Below, piece after piece: positions 54,693 through 63,103 of a stretch of 64,000 nucleotides of DNA. A program made the translations under genes and the position numbers. The notes under the pieces are model-generated. The model ran no database searches. It was not told where the DNA came from and saw only the letters and a program-made list of their open reading frames with translations. Each line of letters starts with the position of its first letter. Positions within the stretch are counted from its first letter, which is position 1. Source of the stretch: DATCTV01 sp964400685 (GTDB lineage: Bacteria; Desulfobacterota; Desulfomonilia; UBA1062); the NCBI GenBank assembly GCA_964400685.1, contig CAYNVT010000004.1, positions 1 through 64,000 on the forward strand, given 5' to 3'.

Positions 54693-55946
54693 TTATGCCT
54701 GTTTGGTGCTTCTCTCAAAAACTATTAAAGGCTGTATACCTTTTAATATAACTTCCTGCGATATGTGGCATTCTTTAACACCATTCATATCGGGAATATC
54801 GTACATTATGTTCAGCATTACGCTTTCCATGATAGATCTCAGGCCTCTTGCGCCCGACTTGCGTTTCATCGCCTGTTCAGCGATAGTCTTAAGTGCATCT
54901 TTGCTGAAAGTAAGCTCGACACCCTCCATTTTCATCAGCGCCTGATATTGTTTCACCAGTGCGCTTTTCGGTTCGGTAAGTATGGCGATCAGCGCTTCCT
55001 GGTCAAGCTCGTGGAGAGTGGAGATAACCGGCACCCTTCCTACAAATTCAGGAATCATTCCGAATTTGATAAGGTCTTCAGGCTGTATATTCTTTAAAAT
55101 GTCGCCGATATTTTTATCTTTCTTGCCCTTGATCTCGGCTACGAAACCGATTGTCTTCTGGTCCATCCGCTGTGATATAATCTTATCGAGCCCTATAAAG
55201 GCGCCGCCGCATATGAACAGAATGTTCGAGGTATCAACCCTTATGAATTCCTGCTGTGGATGTTTTCTGCCGCCTTTCGGGGGAATTGATGCGAGCGTTC
55301 CCTCAATTAGCTTTAAAAGGGCCTGCTGGACTCCCTCACCGGACACATCGCGCGTAATGGAAGGGTTGTCGCTTTTTGAAGCGATCTTGTCTATTTCATC
55401 TATATAGACAATTCCCCTCTGTGCACGGTCTATATCGTAATCGGCGTTCTGAAGAAGATTGACGATGATATTCTCGACATCTTCTCCGACATAGCCTGCC
55501 TCAGTCAATGTCGTGGCGTCAGCTATGGTAAAAGGAACGTCAAGTATTTTCGCGAGTGTCTGAGCAAGAAGCGTTTTGCCCGAGCCGGTCGGGCCTATCA
55601 GCATTATGTTGCTCTTGTTGATCTCGATTCCGCCGATATTCGTCCCTGCTTCGATCCGTTTGTAATGGTTATATACGGCAACAGAAAGTATTTTTTTTGC
55701 AGACTCCTGGCCTATCACATATTCATCAAGCACGTTCTTTATTTCGGAAGGTTTCGGAATCTGGGATGAGGATGAAAAATGTGTGTAATCACCCTCCTCT
55801 TCAGTCAGTATCTCGTTGCACAGAGATATGCACTCATCACAGATATAGACATCAGGGCCTGCAATCAGCTTCCTGACTTCTTCCTGTGACTTGCCGCAGA
55901 AAGAGCACCTCAGGCCCGGCCTGAAATGGTCATTTATCTTTGGCAT
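54693..55946 (-). CDS. clpX: ATP-dependent Clp protease ATP-binding subunit ClpX
   Basis: ClpX unfolds marked proteins and feeds them to ClpP. The 417-residue protein has an N-terminal zinc domain CSFCGKSQEEV...CDECISLC, Walker A GPTGSGKTLLAQTLA, Walker B IVYIDEIDKI, pore loop GYVGEDVE and the ClpP-contact IGF loop KTIGFVAEIKG. The start overlaps the clpP stop by 17 bp. Confidence 0.98.
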   Translation of the reverse strand: MPKINDHFRPGLRCSFCGKSQEEVRKLIAGPDVYICDECISLCNEILTEEEGDYTHFSSSSQIPKPSEIKNVLDEYVIGQESAKKILSVAVYNHYKRIEAGTNIGGIEINKSNIMLIGPTGSGKTLLAQTLAKILDVPFTIADATTLTEAGYVGEDVENIIVNLLQNADYDIDRAQRGIVYIDEIDKIASKSDNPSITRDVSGEGVQQALLKLIEGTLASIPPKGGRKHPQQEFIRVDTSNILFICGGAFIGLDKIISQRMDQKTIGFVAEIKGKKDKNIGDILKNIQPEDLIKFGMIPEFVGRVPVISTLHELDQEALIAILTEPKSALVKQYQALMKMEGVELTFSKDALKTIAEQAMKRKSGARGLRSIMESVMLNIMYDIPDMNGVKECHISQEVILKGIQPLIVFERSTKQA

Positions 55947-56550
55947 CCGCCTTGCCTCCTTCTCCCTTCAGTTGTCTCTTGGCAATTACGCTGTCCAGTA
56001 TACCATAATCTTTGGCATCCTGGGGAGTCATGAAATAATCCCGGTCCGTATCCAGTATAACTTTTTCAATCGCCTGTCCTGTATGATGTGAGATTATGCT
56101 GTTCAACTCGTCTTTCATCCGCTGCATCTCTTTGGCTTGAATAGCGACATCAGTTACCTGCCCCTGTACTCCGCCCAGCGGCTGGTGAATCAGAATGCGC
56201 GAATGAGGCAGGGCATACCTCATGCCCGGCTCGCCTGCTGCCAGCAGCACCGCCGCCATGGATGCGGCCTGGCCTATGCAGATCGTTGACACTTTGGACT
56301 TTATGAACTGCATGGTGTCATAGACTGCCATACCGGCTGTTACCGAACCACCCGGCGAATTGATATAGAAGTAAATGTCTTTGTCCGGGTCTTCCGACTC
56401 CAGAAAAAGCAGTTGTGCAACCAGCAAGTTTGCTATGTCATCGTTTATCTCGCTTCCCAGAAGAACAATCCTGTCCTTCAAAAGCCTCGAGTATATATCG
56501 TATGACCTTTCTCCCCTGTTAGTCTGTTCCACTACTATCGGAACCAGCAT
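55930..56550 (-). CDS. clpP: ATP-dependent Clp protease proteolytic subunit
   Basis: A 206-residue serine protease subunit that forms a 14-mer with ClpX caps. Active-site Ser in CIGQAASMAAVLLAAG, His in RILIHQPLGGVQG and Asp in DTDRDYFMTPQDA. The start is ATG 56550, behind AAGGAG; a farther ATG at 56571 would add 7 residues inside the tig end. Both ends overlap neighbours (tig by 32 bp, clpX by 17 bp). Confidence 0.98.
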   Translation of the reverse strand: MLVPIVVEQTNRGERSYDIYSRLLKDRIVLLGSEINDDIANLLVAQLLFLESEDPDKDIYFYINSPGGSVTAGMAVYDTMQFIKSKVSTICIGQAASMAAVLLAAGEPGMRYALPHSRILIHQPLGGVQGQVTDVAIQAKEMQRMKDELNSIISHHTGQAIEKVILDTDRDYFMTPQDAKDYGILDSVIAKRQLKGEGGKADAKDK

Positions 56551-57853
56551 CACCTTCTCCTTCTGCCGCATCTGCAGTATCTTCCGTTACATTCGAATTT
56601 TCGATAACGTAGTCGAATACCTTTCCCTCAAGGAGCTGGAATCTGATCTCATCGAGCCTGCCGCTTTCTTCGAGACCTTTTCTTATATCCTCGAGAGGCA
56701 TATTGTATGTATTCGCCATCTCCTGTAGTTCTTTATCGACATCCTCTTCGTCAACCTTTATATCAAGTTTTTTCGCAATGGCTTCAACAAGAAGCGACTG
56801 CTTCAAAATCTGCTCGGCTGACGATAGGGTCTCCTCTCTCAGGGCATTTGTATCAGGATAGACATCCTGAAGCTTCACACCCTGGGATGCAAATCTTTTC
56901 GCCATTCCCTGAACCATCATTGTTGCCTGAAGTTTGATCATGGATTCGGGCACTTCGACATTATTCTCCTCGACAAGCTTTGCGGCGACCCTTGAATAAA
57001 CTATGCCCTTCAGCTTTTCGGCCGCCCTTTTCTCAAGCTCGGTCTTAATCATTTTTCTAAGGTCTTCCACGGTCTGCGTATCTTCCCTTACCTTTTTCGC
57101 GAATTCGTCATTAAGTTCAGGCAGTGTTCTGTGCTTTATGGAAACGACCTTCAGGGTAAGCTTTACATCCTTTCCCCTCAGCTCTTCTATATAATGATCA
57201 TCCGTCATGGTCGTTTCGTATGTCTTTTCCTCGCCGGTCTTCATGCCTAGAACCATATCCTGTGCACCCGGAACAAAGCTCCTGTTCCCGGCATCGACAG
57301 TGACCTTTGTCCAGTTGAGCTTTTCATGGTCTGTTGATGAGATGTCGGATATTACATAGTCGCCCTTTTTGACTTCATAATTCTCATCAGTGACATCATC
57401 CATTGTCGAGTATGATTCCCTGAGCGATGTTATGGCCGTATCCACATCCTCATCCTTCACTTCGAAAACAGGTTTTTTCAGATCGAATCCAGTATATTTT
57501 TCAGGGTTGATCTCGGGTTTGACGTCGAATTTTGCGGTGAAAGTGAAGTCTTCGTCATCTTTAGGATCTTCGTTATCGATCTCCGGCATGGATACGACAA
57601 ACAGTTCCTGCTCCCTGACGGCATTGTCATAGTTTTCAGAGACAAGCTTCTTTGTGAGTTCGCCTTTTATATAGCTGCCATAATATGTATCAATAATATT
57701 CTTCGGGGCCTTGCCTTTTCGGAAACCCTTTATAACGACTTCCTGGGCGACTTCCCGGTAGATATCATTTTTTATTTTCTGAACCTCTTCCTTCGGGACC
57801 GTTACGGTCATTTCTTTCTTGGTGCCGGTAATATCCTTAATTTCTACTTTCAT
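56519..57853 (-). CDS. tig: Trigger factor (ribosome-associated chaperone/PPIase)
   Basis: A 444-residue chaperone that binds nascent chains at the ribosome exit. The N-terminal ribosome motif GFRKGKAP is present (about residue 45), followed by the FKBP-like PPIase domain (~160-245; MVLGMKTGEEKT) and the C-terminal arms (~250-430). An acidic tail ends the protein. Start at ATG 57853, with AAAGGATG before it. The tig-clpP-clpX order is standard. Confidence 0.97.
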   Translation of the reverse strand: MKVEIKDITGTKKEMTVTVPKEEVQKIKNDIYREVAQEVVIKGFRKGKAPKNIIDTYYGSYIKGELTKKLVSENYDNAVREQELFVVSMPEIDNEDPKDDEDFTFTAKFDVKPEINPEKYTGFDLKKPVFEVKDEDVDTAITSLRESYSTMDDVTDENYEVKKGDYVISDISSTDHEKLNWTKVTVDAGNRSFVPGAQDMVLGMKTGEEKTYETTMTDDHYIEELRGKDVKLTLKVVSIKHRTLPELNDEFAKKVREDTQTVEDLRKMIKTELEKRAAEKLKGIVYSRVAAKLVEENNVEVPESMIKLQATMMVQGMAKRFASQGVKLQDVYPDTNALREETLSSAEQILKQSLLVEAIAKKLDIKVDEEDVDKELQEMANTYNMPLEDIRKGLEESGRLDEIRFQLLEGKVFDYVIENSNVTEDTADAAEGEGDAGSDSSGTD

Positions 57854-57961
57854 TTTGCATCCTTTCAACTTTTTCTTTTCAAACTTATGAAGATTAACAC
57901 CTACTATTTACATTTGCTGACAAGGTCAAGGTTTTTTCGGTAACCGCTCTAAAATTTGAAA

Positions 57962-58723
57962 TCATTTTTCCGGGAACAATAAAGTTGAAAATATATCTCG
58001 TGTTTCTTCTGTGTAATTCTTATCTTTGATATAAATATAAAATGTTTTTTCTATATGCAATTCAGCTCCCGCCCCTTTGATCCCCTTAACCAGAAACAGG
58101 CTTGCGCGGCTTTGGGGATGCGAGTGAATCATGATTATTTTCTTGGGTTCGATATTGTTTTTGCGCATCGTGCAGATCATGTCGGGCATTCGCCAGGCAG
58201 GATATATCGCATAAAACCTCCCGCCGTCATTTATCATCCTGCCTGCGCAGAAAAGCATCTGTTCGAGCGTGAGCTTTATCTCGTGCCTTGCCAGGGCCTT
58301 TTCACTGTGCGGATTAATCCTGCCGCTTCCCACAGGCCTGTAAGGCGGGTTGACGACAACCGCATCATACGGCCCGCCTGAATGTTCTTTTATATCTCCA
58401 CATATGATTTTCACCTTTTTCTCAAGCCCGTTCATGGCAACCGTACGCTTCGACATCCCTGCTAGCGCAGGCTGTATCTCGATGCCGGTCATGCAAAGTT
58501 TCTTTACTCCTGCCAGCAGAATCGAAACAACACCCGAGCCGGAACCTATTTCAACTGCAGACGCCCCCTCGGGTTCATCAACGAATGCTGCAAGCAGATA
58601 TGAATCGATGGAAAAGCGGTAGCCTTTTTTCTTCTGGATTATAAAAAGGCCGCCGGTTGTGAGTTTTCCGGCGGTCTCGTCTTGCAGGACTTCAGGGTTT
58701 TGCATCGATAAAGATAACTTCAT
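57962..58723 (-). CDS. TrmN6-like N6-adenine methyltransferase
   Basis: A SAM-dependent methyltransferase with motif I VEIGSGSGVVSILLA and the NPPYRPVGSG motif that binds the target adenine. The pattern GYRFSIDSYLLAAF near the start is that of tRNA1(Val) m6A37 methyltransferase TrmN6. About 253 residues from the chosen start. The start is uncertain: ATG 58723, 58705 or 58756, none with a strong ribosome site; all overlap the ndk-type gene upstream. Confidence 0.8.
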   Translation of the reverse strand: MKLSLSMQNPEVLQDETAGKLTTGGLFIIQKKKGYRFSIDSYLLAAFVDEPEGASAVEIGSGSGVVSILLAGVKKLCMTGIEIQPALAGMSKRTVAMNGLEKKVKIICGDIKEHSGGPYDAVVVNPPYRPVGSGRINPHSEKALARHEIKLTLEQMLFCAGRMINDGGRFYAIYPAWRMPDMICTMRKNNIEPKKIIMIHSHPQSRASLFLVKGIKGAGAELHIEKTFYIYIKDKNYTEETRDIFSTLLFPEK

Positions 58724-59156
58724 CCAGCTTTCTGTTATAAGAAAATATTTCGGCATCCATGAAAAACCGCTTCAGCTCAGTCTCCGCAGACTCGATGCTG
58801 TCCGATGCGTGCACCAGGTTGGAACGGATACTCATGGACATGTCTCCCCTGATTGTCCCGGGGGAGGCCTCCCTTGCATTGGTCACTCCGCACATCGCCC
58901 TTGTTATCCTTACAGAATCTATGCCCTCAATGCATACGGCTATTATAGGGGCCGACATCATGAAATCGGCTATTCTTGGAAAATAAGGCTTGTCTTTCAG
59001 GTGCCCATAGTGCTCCTCGATCATGGGCATATCGAGCCTCATCATCTTCATTCCGGATATCTTGAGGCCCTTGTCCTCAAACCTGGAGATGATCTTTCCT
59101 ATAAGACCTCTTTCAACTGCATCGGGCTTTATAAGCAGGAGAGTCTTTTCCATCAT
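58692..59156 (-). CDS. ndk: Nucleoside diphosphate kinase
   Basis: Ndk moves the terminal phosphate between nucleoside triphosphates and diphosphates. The 154-residue product has LLLIKPDAVERGLIGKI, the ASPGTIRGD loop and the phospho-His site SNLVHASDSIESAETEL, where the usual GSDS is ASDS. It overlaps the longer ndk-type gene before it by 4 bp. This appears to be the regular copy. Confidence 0.93.
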   Translation of the reverse strand: MMEKTLLLIKPDAVERGLIGKIISRFEDKGLKISGMKMMRLDMPMIEEHYGHLKDKPYFPRIADFMMSAPIIAVCIEGIDSVRITRAMCGVTNAREASPGTIRGDMSMSIRSNLVHASDSIESAETELKRFFMDAEIFSYNRKLDEVIFIDAKP

Positions 59157-59902
59157 GCCTCACTTGTATTCTTGACTTCCTTGTTGATGAGGTATTTCGC
59201 GACAATGGATTCAAAAGGGGTTTTCCCTGGCTTGTCCTTGCTGAGGCTGGCAAGCGACTCATAATCGCTCTTCCATACGATATCTCCCGGTGCGATGAAA
59301 CAAAGGCTGCCCGGTTCATAGGTAAGGAAAAGCCTGCCGTTTTTGAAATAGTAATGCTCCTTGCTGACTATTACCGGATATGGCTGCATAAGGGGCGGGA
59401 TATCATTCGGCTTGAACCATAGCTTTATCTCCCTTTCGGCATCTTCCTTGTTTGCGGAGGCGTGTATCAGGTTATCCATCCTGTCGCTGATTATGTTTCC
59501 CGCAGCATCTTTTATAGGCACTATGGTCCCCAGCGACCTTATGCATCCTGGCCTTTCGTCGCGGGCTATATGTGGATTGGTGTTTCCCGCAATCTTCCTT
59601 ATCTTGAGGATAGCATCTTCACCCTGGTACACAAACGCCATGACCCTTCGTTTCCACTGGTCTTCGGGATAGTGTATCTGCCCGGTTATATACTCAAGCA
59701 GCGAAGGAAAGAACGCCTTTCCCTTGTGCTCGGCATAATGTTCTTCCGCAAGCATCCTGTTGACGCTTACTATCTTGGTTGCGGCAAATCTCAGGCCCGT
59801 ATGGAATTCCGAAAGCATTGAAAGGATATAACCTGTCAGTGAATTTTTCATGGCATCAGGCTTTATGAGCACCAGTGTCTGTTCGAGGTCTTTAAGTGGC
59901 AT
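59153..59902 (-). CDS. Long nucleoside-diphosphate-kinase-like protein
   Basis: A 249-residue NDK-domain protein with extra parts. It keeps LVLIKPDAMKNSLTG and the phospho-His site DNLIHASANKEDAEREIKLWF, but a ~14-residue insert (IVPIKDAAGNIISD) sits before the His, and a ~75-residue C-terminal extension follows. AAGGAG precedes the ATG. It overlaps the standard ndk by 4 bp, so the two are co-translated. It may be a regulatory or diverged partner subunit. Confidence 0.85.
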   Translation of the reverse strand: MPLKDLEQTLVLIKPDAMKNSLTGYILSMLSEFHTGLRFAATKIVSVNRMLAEEHYAEHKGKAFFPSLLEYITGQIHYPEDQWKRRVMAFVYQGEDAILKIRKIAGNTNPHIARDERPGCIRSLGTIVPIKDAAGNIISDRMDNLIHASANKEDAEREIKLWFKPNDIPPLMQPYPVIVSKEHYYFKNGRLFLTYEPGSLCFIAPGDIVWKSDYESLASLSKDKPGKTPFESIVAKYLINKEVKNTSEA

Positions 59903-59991
59903 GCGGCTCTCCTTGATTGTTGGTTTTTTATTTCTTTTCCCGCACTTATATGCAGAATGCGTCTTATGTCAAGAAGCCATATCCTGATAAT

Positions 59992-60576
59992 CTAATATGG
60001 CCTCTCAACTTCCCCGTTGGTTGAAACCCTGTCGCCCTGCCATACGCCGCGGTATGGGACTGCAACTCCGTCTATTGGCATGAAGGCTATGCATAAAATC
60101 CTGAAGCCCATCTGGATATCCACATCGAAATGGCCCTGATGCTTCATGCCGACAGTGAGCTTCCCCTGATAATTGGGCGAAATAAACGCCGTTTCAAGAG
60201 GTATGCCGGAGCGTATCATGGTTGTGCGGGGCCTTATGTATGCAAAAAGCCAGGCAGGTAGATTGACCTGCTCTATTGTCTGGAACAGAAGGTAGTCTCC
60301 CGGACAGATCGTAAATACTCCGTCGGGTGAATCATTGATGTCCATGAGCTTCTCTATTTCAGGCGTGACTCTTGATCCGCGCATCAGCTTTGCGCCTCCG
60401 GACGGTTTAAATACCGCACCCAGCCTCAGATCCAGTGTCGTGCCTTCAATGCCTTCGGTCTGATCCGCAGCAAGATTTTCAACAAGAGGTTTAAAAATCA
60501 TTTTACCGGTTTCATGATCTTCAACCTCGACCCCGTTTTTCACCAGGTCAAGTATCCTGTCAGCACCGAGGACCAT
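59992..60576 (-). CDS. dCTP deaminase/dUTPase family protein, key acidic residue not seen
   Basis: A 194-residue trimeric dUTPase-fold protein like Dcd: DLRLGAVFKPSG, FTICPGDYLLFQT and WLFAYIRPRTTMIRSG. The region aligned to the catalytic loop reads ISPNYQGKLTVGMKH. The Glu of Dcd is Gly143 here, and the Asp of the dUTPase GVIDxDYRG loop is Ser133. It may have lost activity or use another residue. Its ATG overlaps the dCMP deaminase stop by 1 bp (TAATG). Confidence 0.75.
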   Translation of the reverse strand: MVLGADRILDLVKNGVEVEDHETGKMIFKPLVENLAADQTEGIEGTTLDLRLGAVFKPSGGAKLMRGSRVTPEIEKLMDINDSPDGVFTICPGDYLLFQTIEQVNLPAWLFAYIRPRTTMIRSGIPLETAFISPNYQGKLTVGMKHQGHFDVDIQMGFRILCIAFMPIDGVAVPYRGVWQGDRVSTNGEVERPY

Positions 60577-61106
60577 TACACCCTTCTCCTTGATGTGGCG
60601 GGTTTCAGGAATTCCGCTGCATATTCAATCTTGTCCGCGCTTATGACAAGCCTCTCGACCGTCGTATTGCTGGAGGCAAGAACCTCTTTCCAGTATTTGT
60701 CTCTTTCAGGTATCGGCGATTCGTAGGCATGCTCATAAACGACTCGGCTTATGCCGGACATGACGATCAGTTTTGCGCAGGTAATGCACGGCTCCAGCGT
60801 ACAGTAGATCGTGGAGCCTTCGAGCGAAACGCCTTTTTTGGCACCGAGCGCTATGGCATTGGCCTCTGCGTGCGCAGAGCGGCACATGTCGTATTTGGTT
60901 GCCTCGGGCCACTCTACCGACCTTCTGAAGCAGATACCGTCGTCTACGCAGTGCCCCTGTCCCGGTAATGCGCCATTGTATCCGGTTGCCAGAATCTGCC
61001 TGTCCTTTACTATTACCGAGCCTGTAGGCCGCGAAACGCATGTGGAGCGCGAAGCGGCAAGTTTGGCAAGCATCATGAAATATTCGTCCCAAGTGGGTCT
61101 CTTCAC
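60576..61106 (-). CDS. dCMP deaminase / ComEB family zinc enzyme
   Basis: A 176-residue cytidine/deoxycytidylate deaminase that makes dUMP from dCMP. The zinc site is HAEANAIALG (His, catalytic Glu) with CTLEPCITCAKL (two Cys). The start is the GTG 61106, behind GGAGAACCTGAA, giving MKRPTWDEYFMMLAKLAASR, the usual family start. The frame runs further back but without such a site. With the downstream Dcd-like and ndk genes it forms a nucleotide-metabolism group. Confidence 0.93.
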   Translation of the reverse strand: MKRPTWDEYFMMLAKLAASRSTCVSRPTGSVIVKDRQILATGYNGALPGQGHCVDDGICFRRSVEWPEATKYDMCRSAHAEANAIALGAKKGVSLEGSTIYCTLEPCITCAKLIVMSGISRVVYEHAYESPIPERDKYWKEVLASSNTTVERLVISADKIEYAAEFLKPATSRRRV

Positions 61107-61411
61107 TTCAGGTTCTCCTGAAAAGTATATTTTTCCCCGGAATTGTGATATGCAGAAAACATCGCTGGCTGCCGTTCCGGAATAGAATTTCAATAACTTT
61201 ATCAGAACTAAATATCAAAGCAAGGTTTAGGTTTTGTTTTCTTTGAAAAATTTTATTTTGTTATCCGGCTTGACCCAGGTCAAACCTGTCATGATTCTTT
61301 CATGTTATTTCATGGCAATAATAAATGAAGGAGTGAAAGATGACCAACTCATAAAAACGCCTAAACCATAAACCGGACTTCAAATGTAAAATATCAGACA
61401 AGGAGGAATAT
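61107..61411. other. Regulatory gap between the dCMP deaminase and hcp genes
   Basis: A 305-bp divergent gap. It holds the HcpR-like site at 61270 and the hcp promoter. No other gene is seen. Confidence 0.6.
61270..61283 (+). promoter_or_regulatory. HcpR/FNR-type operator upstream of hcp
   Basis: TTGACCCAGGTCAA is a palindrome of CRP/FNR class, closer to the TTGAC-N4-GTCAA signal described for HcpR in sulfate-reducing Deltaproteobacteria than to the FNR TTGAT-N4-ATCAA. A likely -10 (TATTTC near 61305) lies about 22 bp after its end, the spacing of a class II activator site. It would switch hcp on under nitrosative stress or anaerobic nitrite/NO exposure. Confidence 0.65.
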
Positions 61412-63037
61412 ATGTTCTGTAACCAGTGTGAACAAACGGCAAAAGGGACCGGATGCAATATATCCGGAGTATGCGGGAAAAAACCTGAAGTCTCAGACCT
61501 CATGGACAACCTTATTTCCGGCTTGAAAGGTTTGTCGGTTTACGCGAACCTTCTGAGGCAAAAGACAGGCATCGTTGATGATCTGGTCAACAGGTACACG
61601 GTCGAAGCCCTTTTCAGCACCATAACCAACGTCAATTTCGATCCAGAAAGACTCGTTAAACTGTTGAAAGACTGCAAGACTCTGATAGTATCCACAAAGG
61701 GCCTCTGTGATAATGAAGGCGTAAAAGTCCCTCAGAATGAATTCACAGACTGGACCCCCGGCAATGATATGGCTGAAATGATCGAGAAGGGTAATGCAAA
61801 TGGAATCGCCAGCTGGAATGCCGACCCGGATATACTCTCGGCAATAGAGGTGCTCCTTTTCGGAATAAAGGGAATCGCCGCCTATACAGACCATGCTTTC
61901 ATACTCGGCAAAAAGGATGATGCGATATTCGGCTTCATCCATAAGGCCCTGGCAGCGATGACTGACAATTCGCTTACGCTGAATGACTACGTGGAGCTTA
62001 TCCTTGAATGCGGCAAAATAAATATAAGGGCCATGGAAATTCTCAATATTGCACACAAAGAACATTTCGGAACGCCCGTTCCCACTCCGGTCAGCCTTGG
62101 AACAAGGGCCGGCAAGGCAATCCTTGTTTCAGGACATGACCTGCTTGACCTCGAATGTCTTCTCAAACAGACAGAAGGCAGGGGCATTTTCATATACACG
62201 CACGGCGAGATGCTTCCCGCGCACGCATATCCGGAGCTGAAAAAATATCCCCACCTGGCGGGCAATTACGGCAGCGCATGGCAGAACCAGCAGAAAGAAT
62301 TCCCGGAATTCCCGGGTGCCATCCTCATGACGACCAACTGCATCCAGAAACCGGCGGAAAGCTATATGAACAATATCTTCACTACAGGCCTTGTGGCATG
62401 GCCTGGTGTAAAGCACGTCACAAGGAATGATTTCTCAGCAGTGATTAACCGCGCCCTTGAACTGCCGGGATTTTCCGAACAGCCGGGCAAGAATATCATG
62501 GTCGGTTTCGGCCATGACGCAGTTCTTGGAGTTGCGGATAAGGTCATAGAAGCGGTCAAGTCCGGCGGCATAAAGCACTTTTTCCTTGTAGGCGGCTGCG
62601 ACGGGGCGAAGCCGGGACGTAACTACTATACGGAATTCGCTGAAAAGGTTCCTGATGACTGTGTGATACTTACGCTCGCCTGCGGGAAATACCGCTTCAA
62701 CAAGCTGGAATTCGGCGATATCGGAGGCATTCCGAGGCTGCTTGACGTGGGCCAGTGCAATGACGCCTACTCTGCGGTCCAGATTGCAGCCGCACTGGCG
62801 GGCGCTTTCAAATGCGGCATTAACGACCTGCCCCTTTCATTCATCCTCTCATGGTATGAACAGAAAGCGGTTGCTATCCTTCTTTCGCTCTTTTATCTGG
62901 GTATTAAGAACATCAGACTGGGGCCGAGCCTTCCTGCATTCGTTTCTCCCAACGTGCTTAAATTCCTGGTGGAAAATTTCAATATAATGCCGGTTTCAAC
63001 GCCGGATGAGGACCTTAAGACCATCCTCGGGAAGTAA
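61412..63037 (+). CDS. hcp: Hydroxylamine reductase / hybrid cluster protein, class I
   Basis: Hcp reduces hydroxylamine and probably NO using a hybrid [4Fe-2O-2S] cluster and a cubane. The 541-residue protein starts MFCNQCEQTAKGTGCNISGVC, with Cys3, Cys6, Cys15 and Cys21. This C-x2-C-x8-C-x5-C spacing is that of class I Hcp from strict anaerobes. The hybrid-cluster motifs FLVGGCDGAKPGRNYY and LTLACGKYRFN are present. AAGGAGG precedes the ATG. An HcpR-type operator lies upstream and a strong terminator downstream. Confidence 0.97.
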   Translation: MFCNQCEQTAKGTGCNISGVCGKKPEVSDLMDNLISGLKGLSVYANLLRQKTGIVDDLVNRYTVEALFSTITNVNFDPERLVKLLKDCKTLIVSTKGLCDNEGVKVPQNEFTDWTPGNDMAEMIEKGNANGIASWNADPDILSAIEVLLFGIKGIAAYTDHAFILGKKDDAIFGFIHKALAAMTDNSLTLNDYVELILECGKINIRAMEILNIAHKEHFGTPVPTPVSLGTRAGKAILVSGHDLLDLECLLKQTEGRGIFIYTHGEMLPAHAYPELKKYPHLAGNYGSAWQNQQKEFPEFPGAILMTTNCIQKPAESYMNNIFTTGLVAWPGVKHVTRNDFSAVINRALELPGFSEQPGKNIMVGFGHDAVLGVADKVIEAVKSGGIKHFFLVGGCDGAKPGRNYYTEFAEKVPDDCVILTLACGKYRFNKLEFGDIGGIPRLLDVGQCNDAYSAVQIAAALAGAFKCGINDLPLSFILSWYEQKAVAILLSLFYLGIKNIRLGPSLPAFVSPNVLKFLVENFNIMPVSTPDEDLKTILGK

Positions 63038-63044
63038 CAAAGGC

Positions 63045-63078
63045 AAAAAAATAGTGCGGCCATGCCGCACTATTTTTT
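63045..63078. terminator. Two-way Rho-independent terminator
   Basis: A stem of at least 10 bp, ATAGTGCGGC (63051-63060) and GCCGCACTAT (63064-63073), with a CAT loop, is flanked by A6 on the left and T6 on the right. It ends both hcp and the convergent acyl-CoA synthetase gene. Confidence 0.92.
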
Positions 63079-63103
63079 ATCGCGTAATTAATTTCCTGCA
63101 GGT

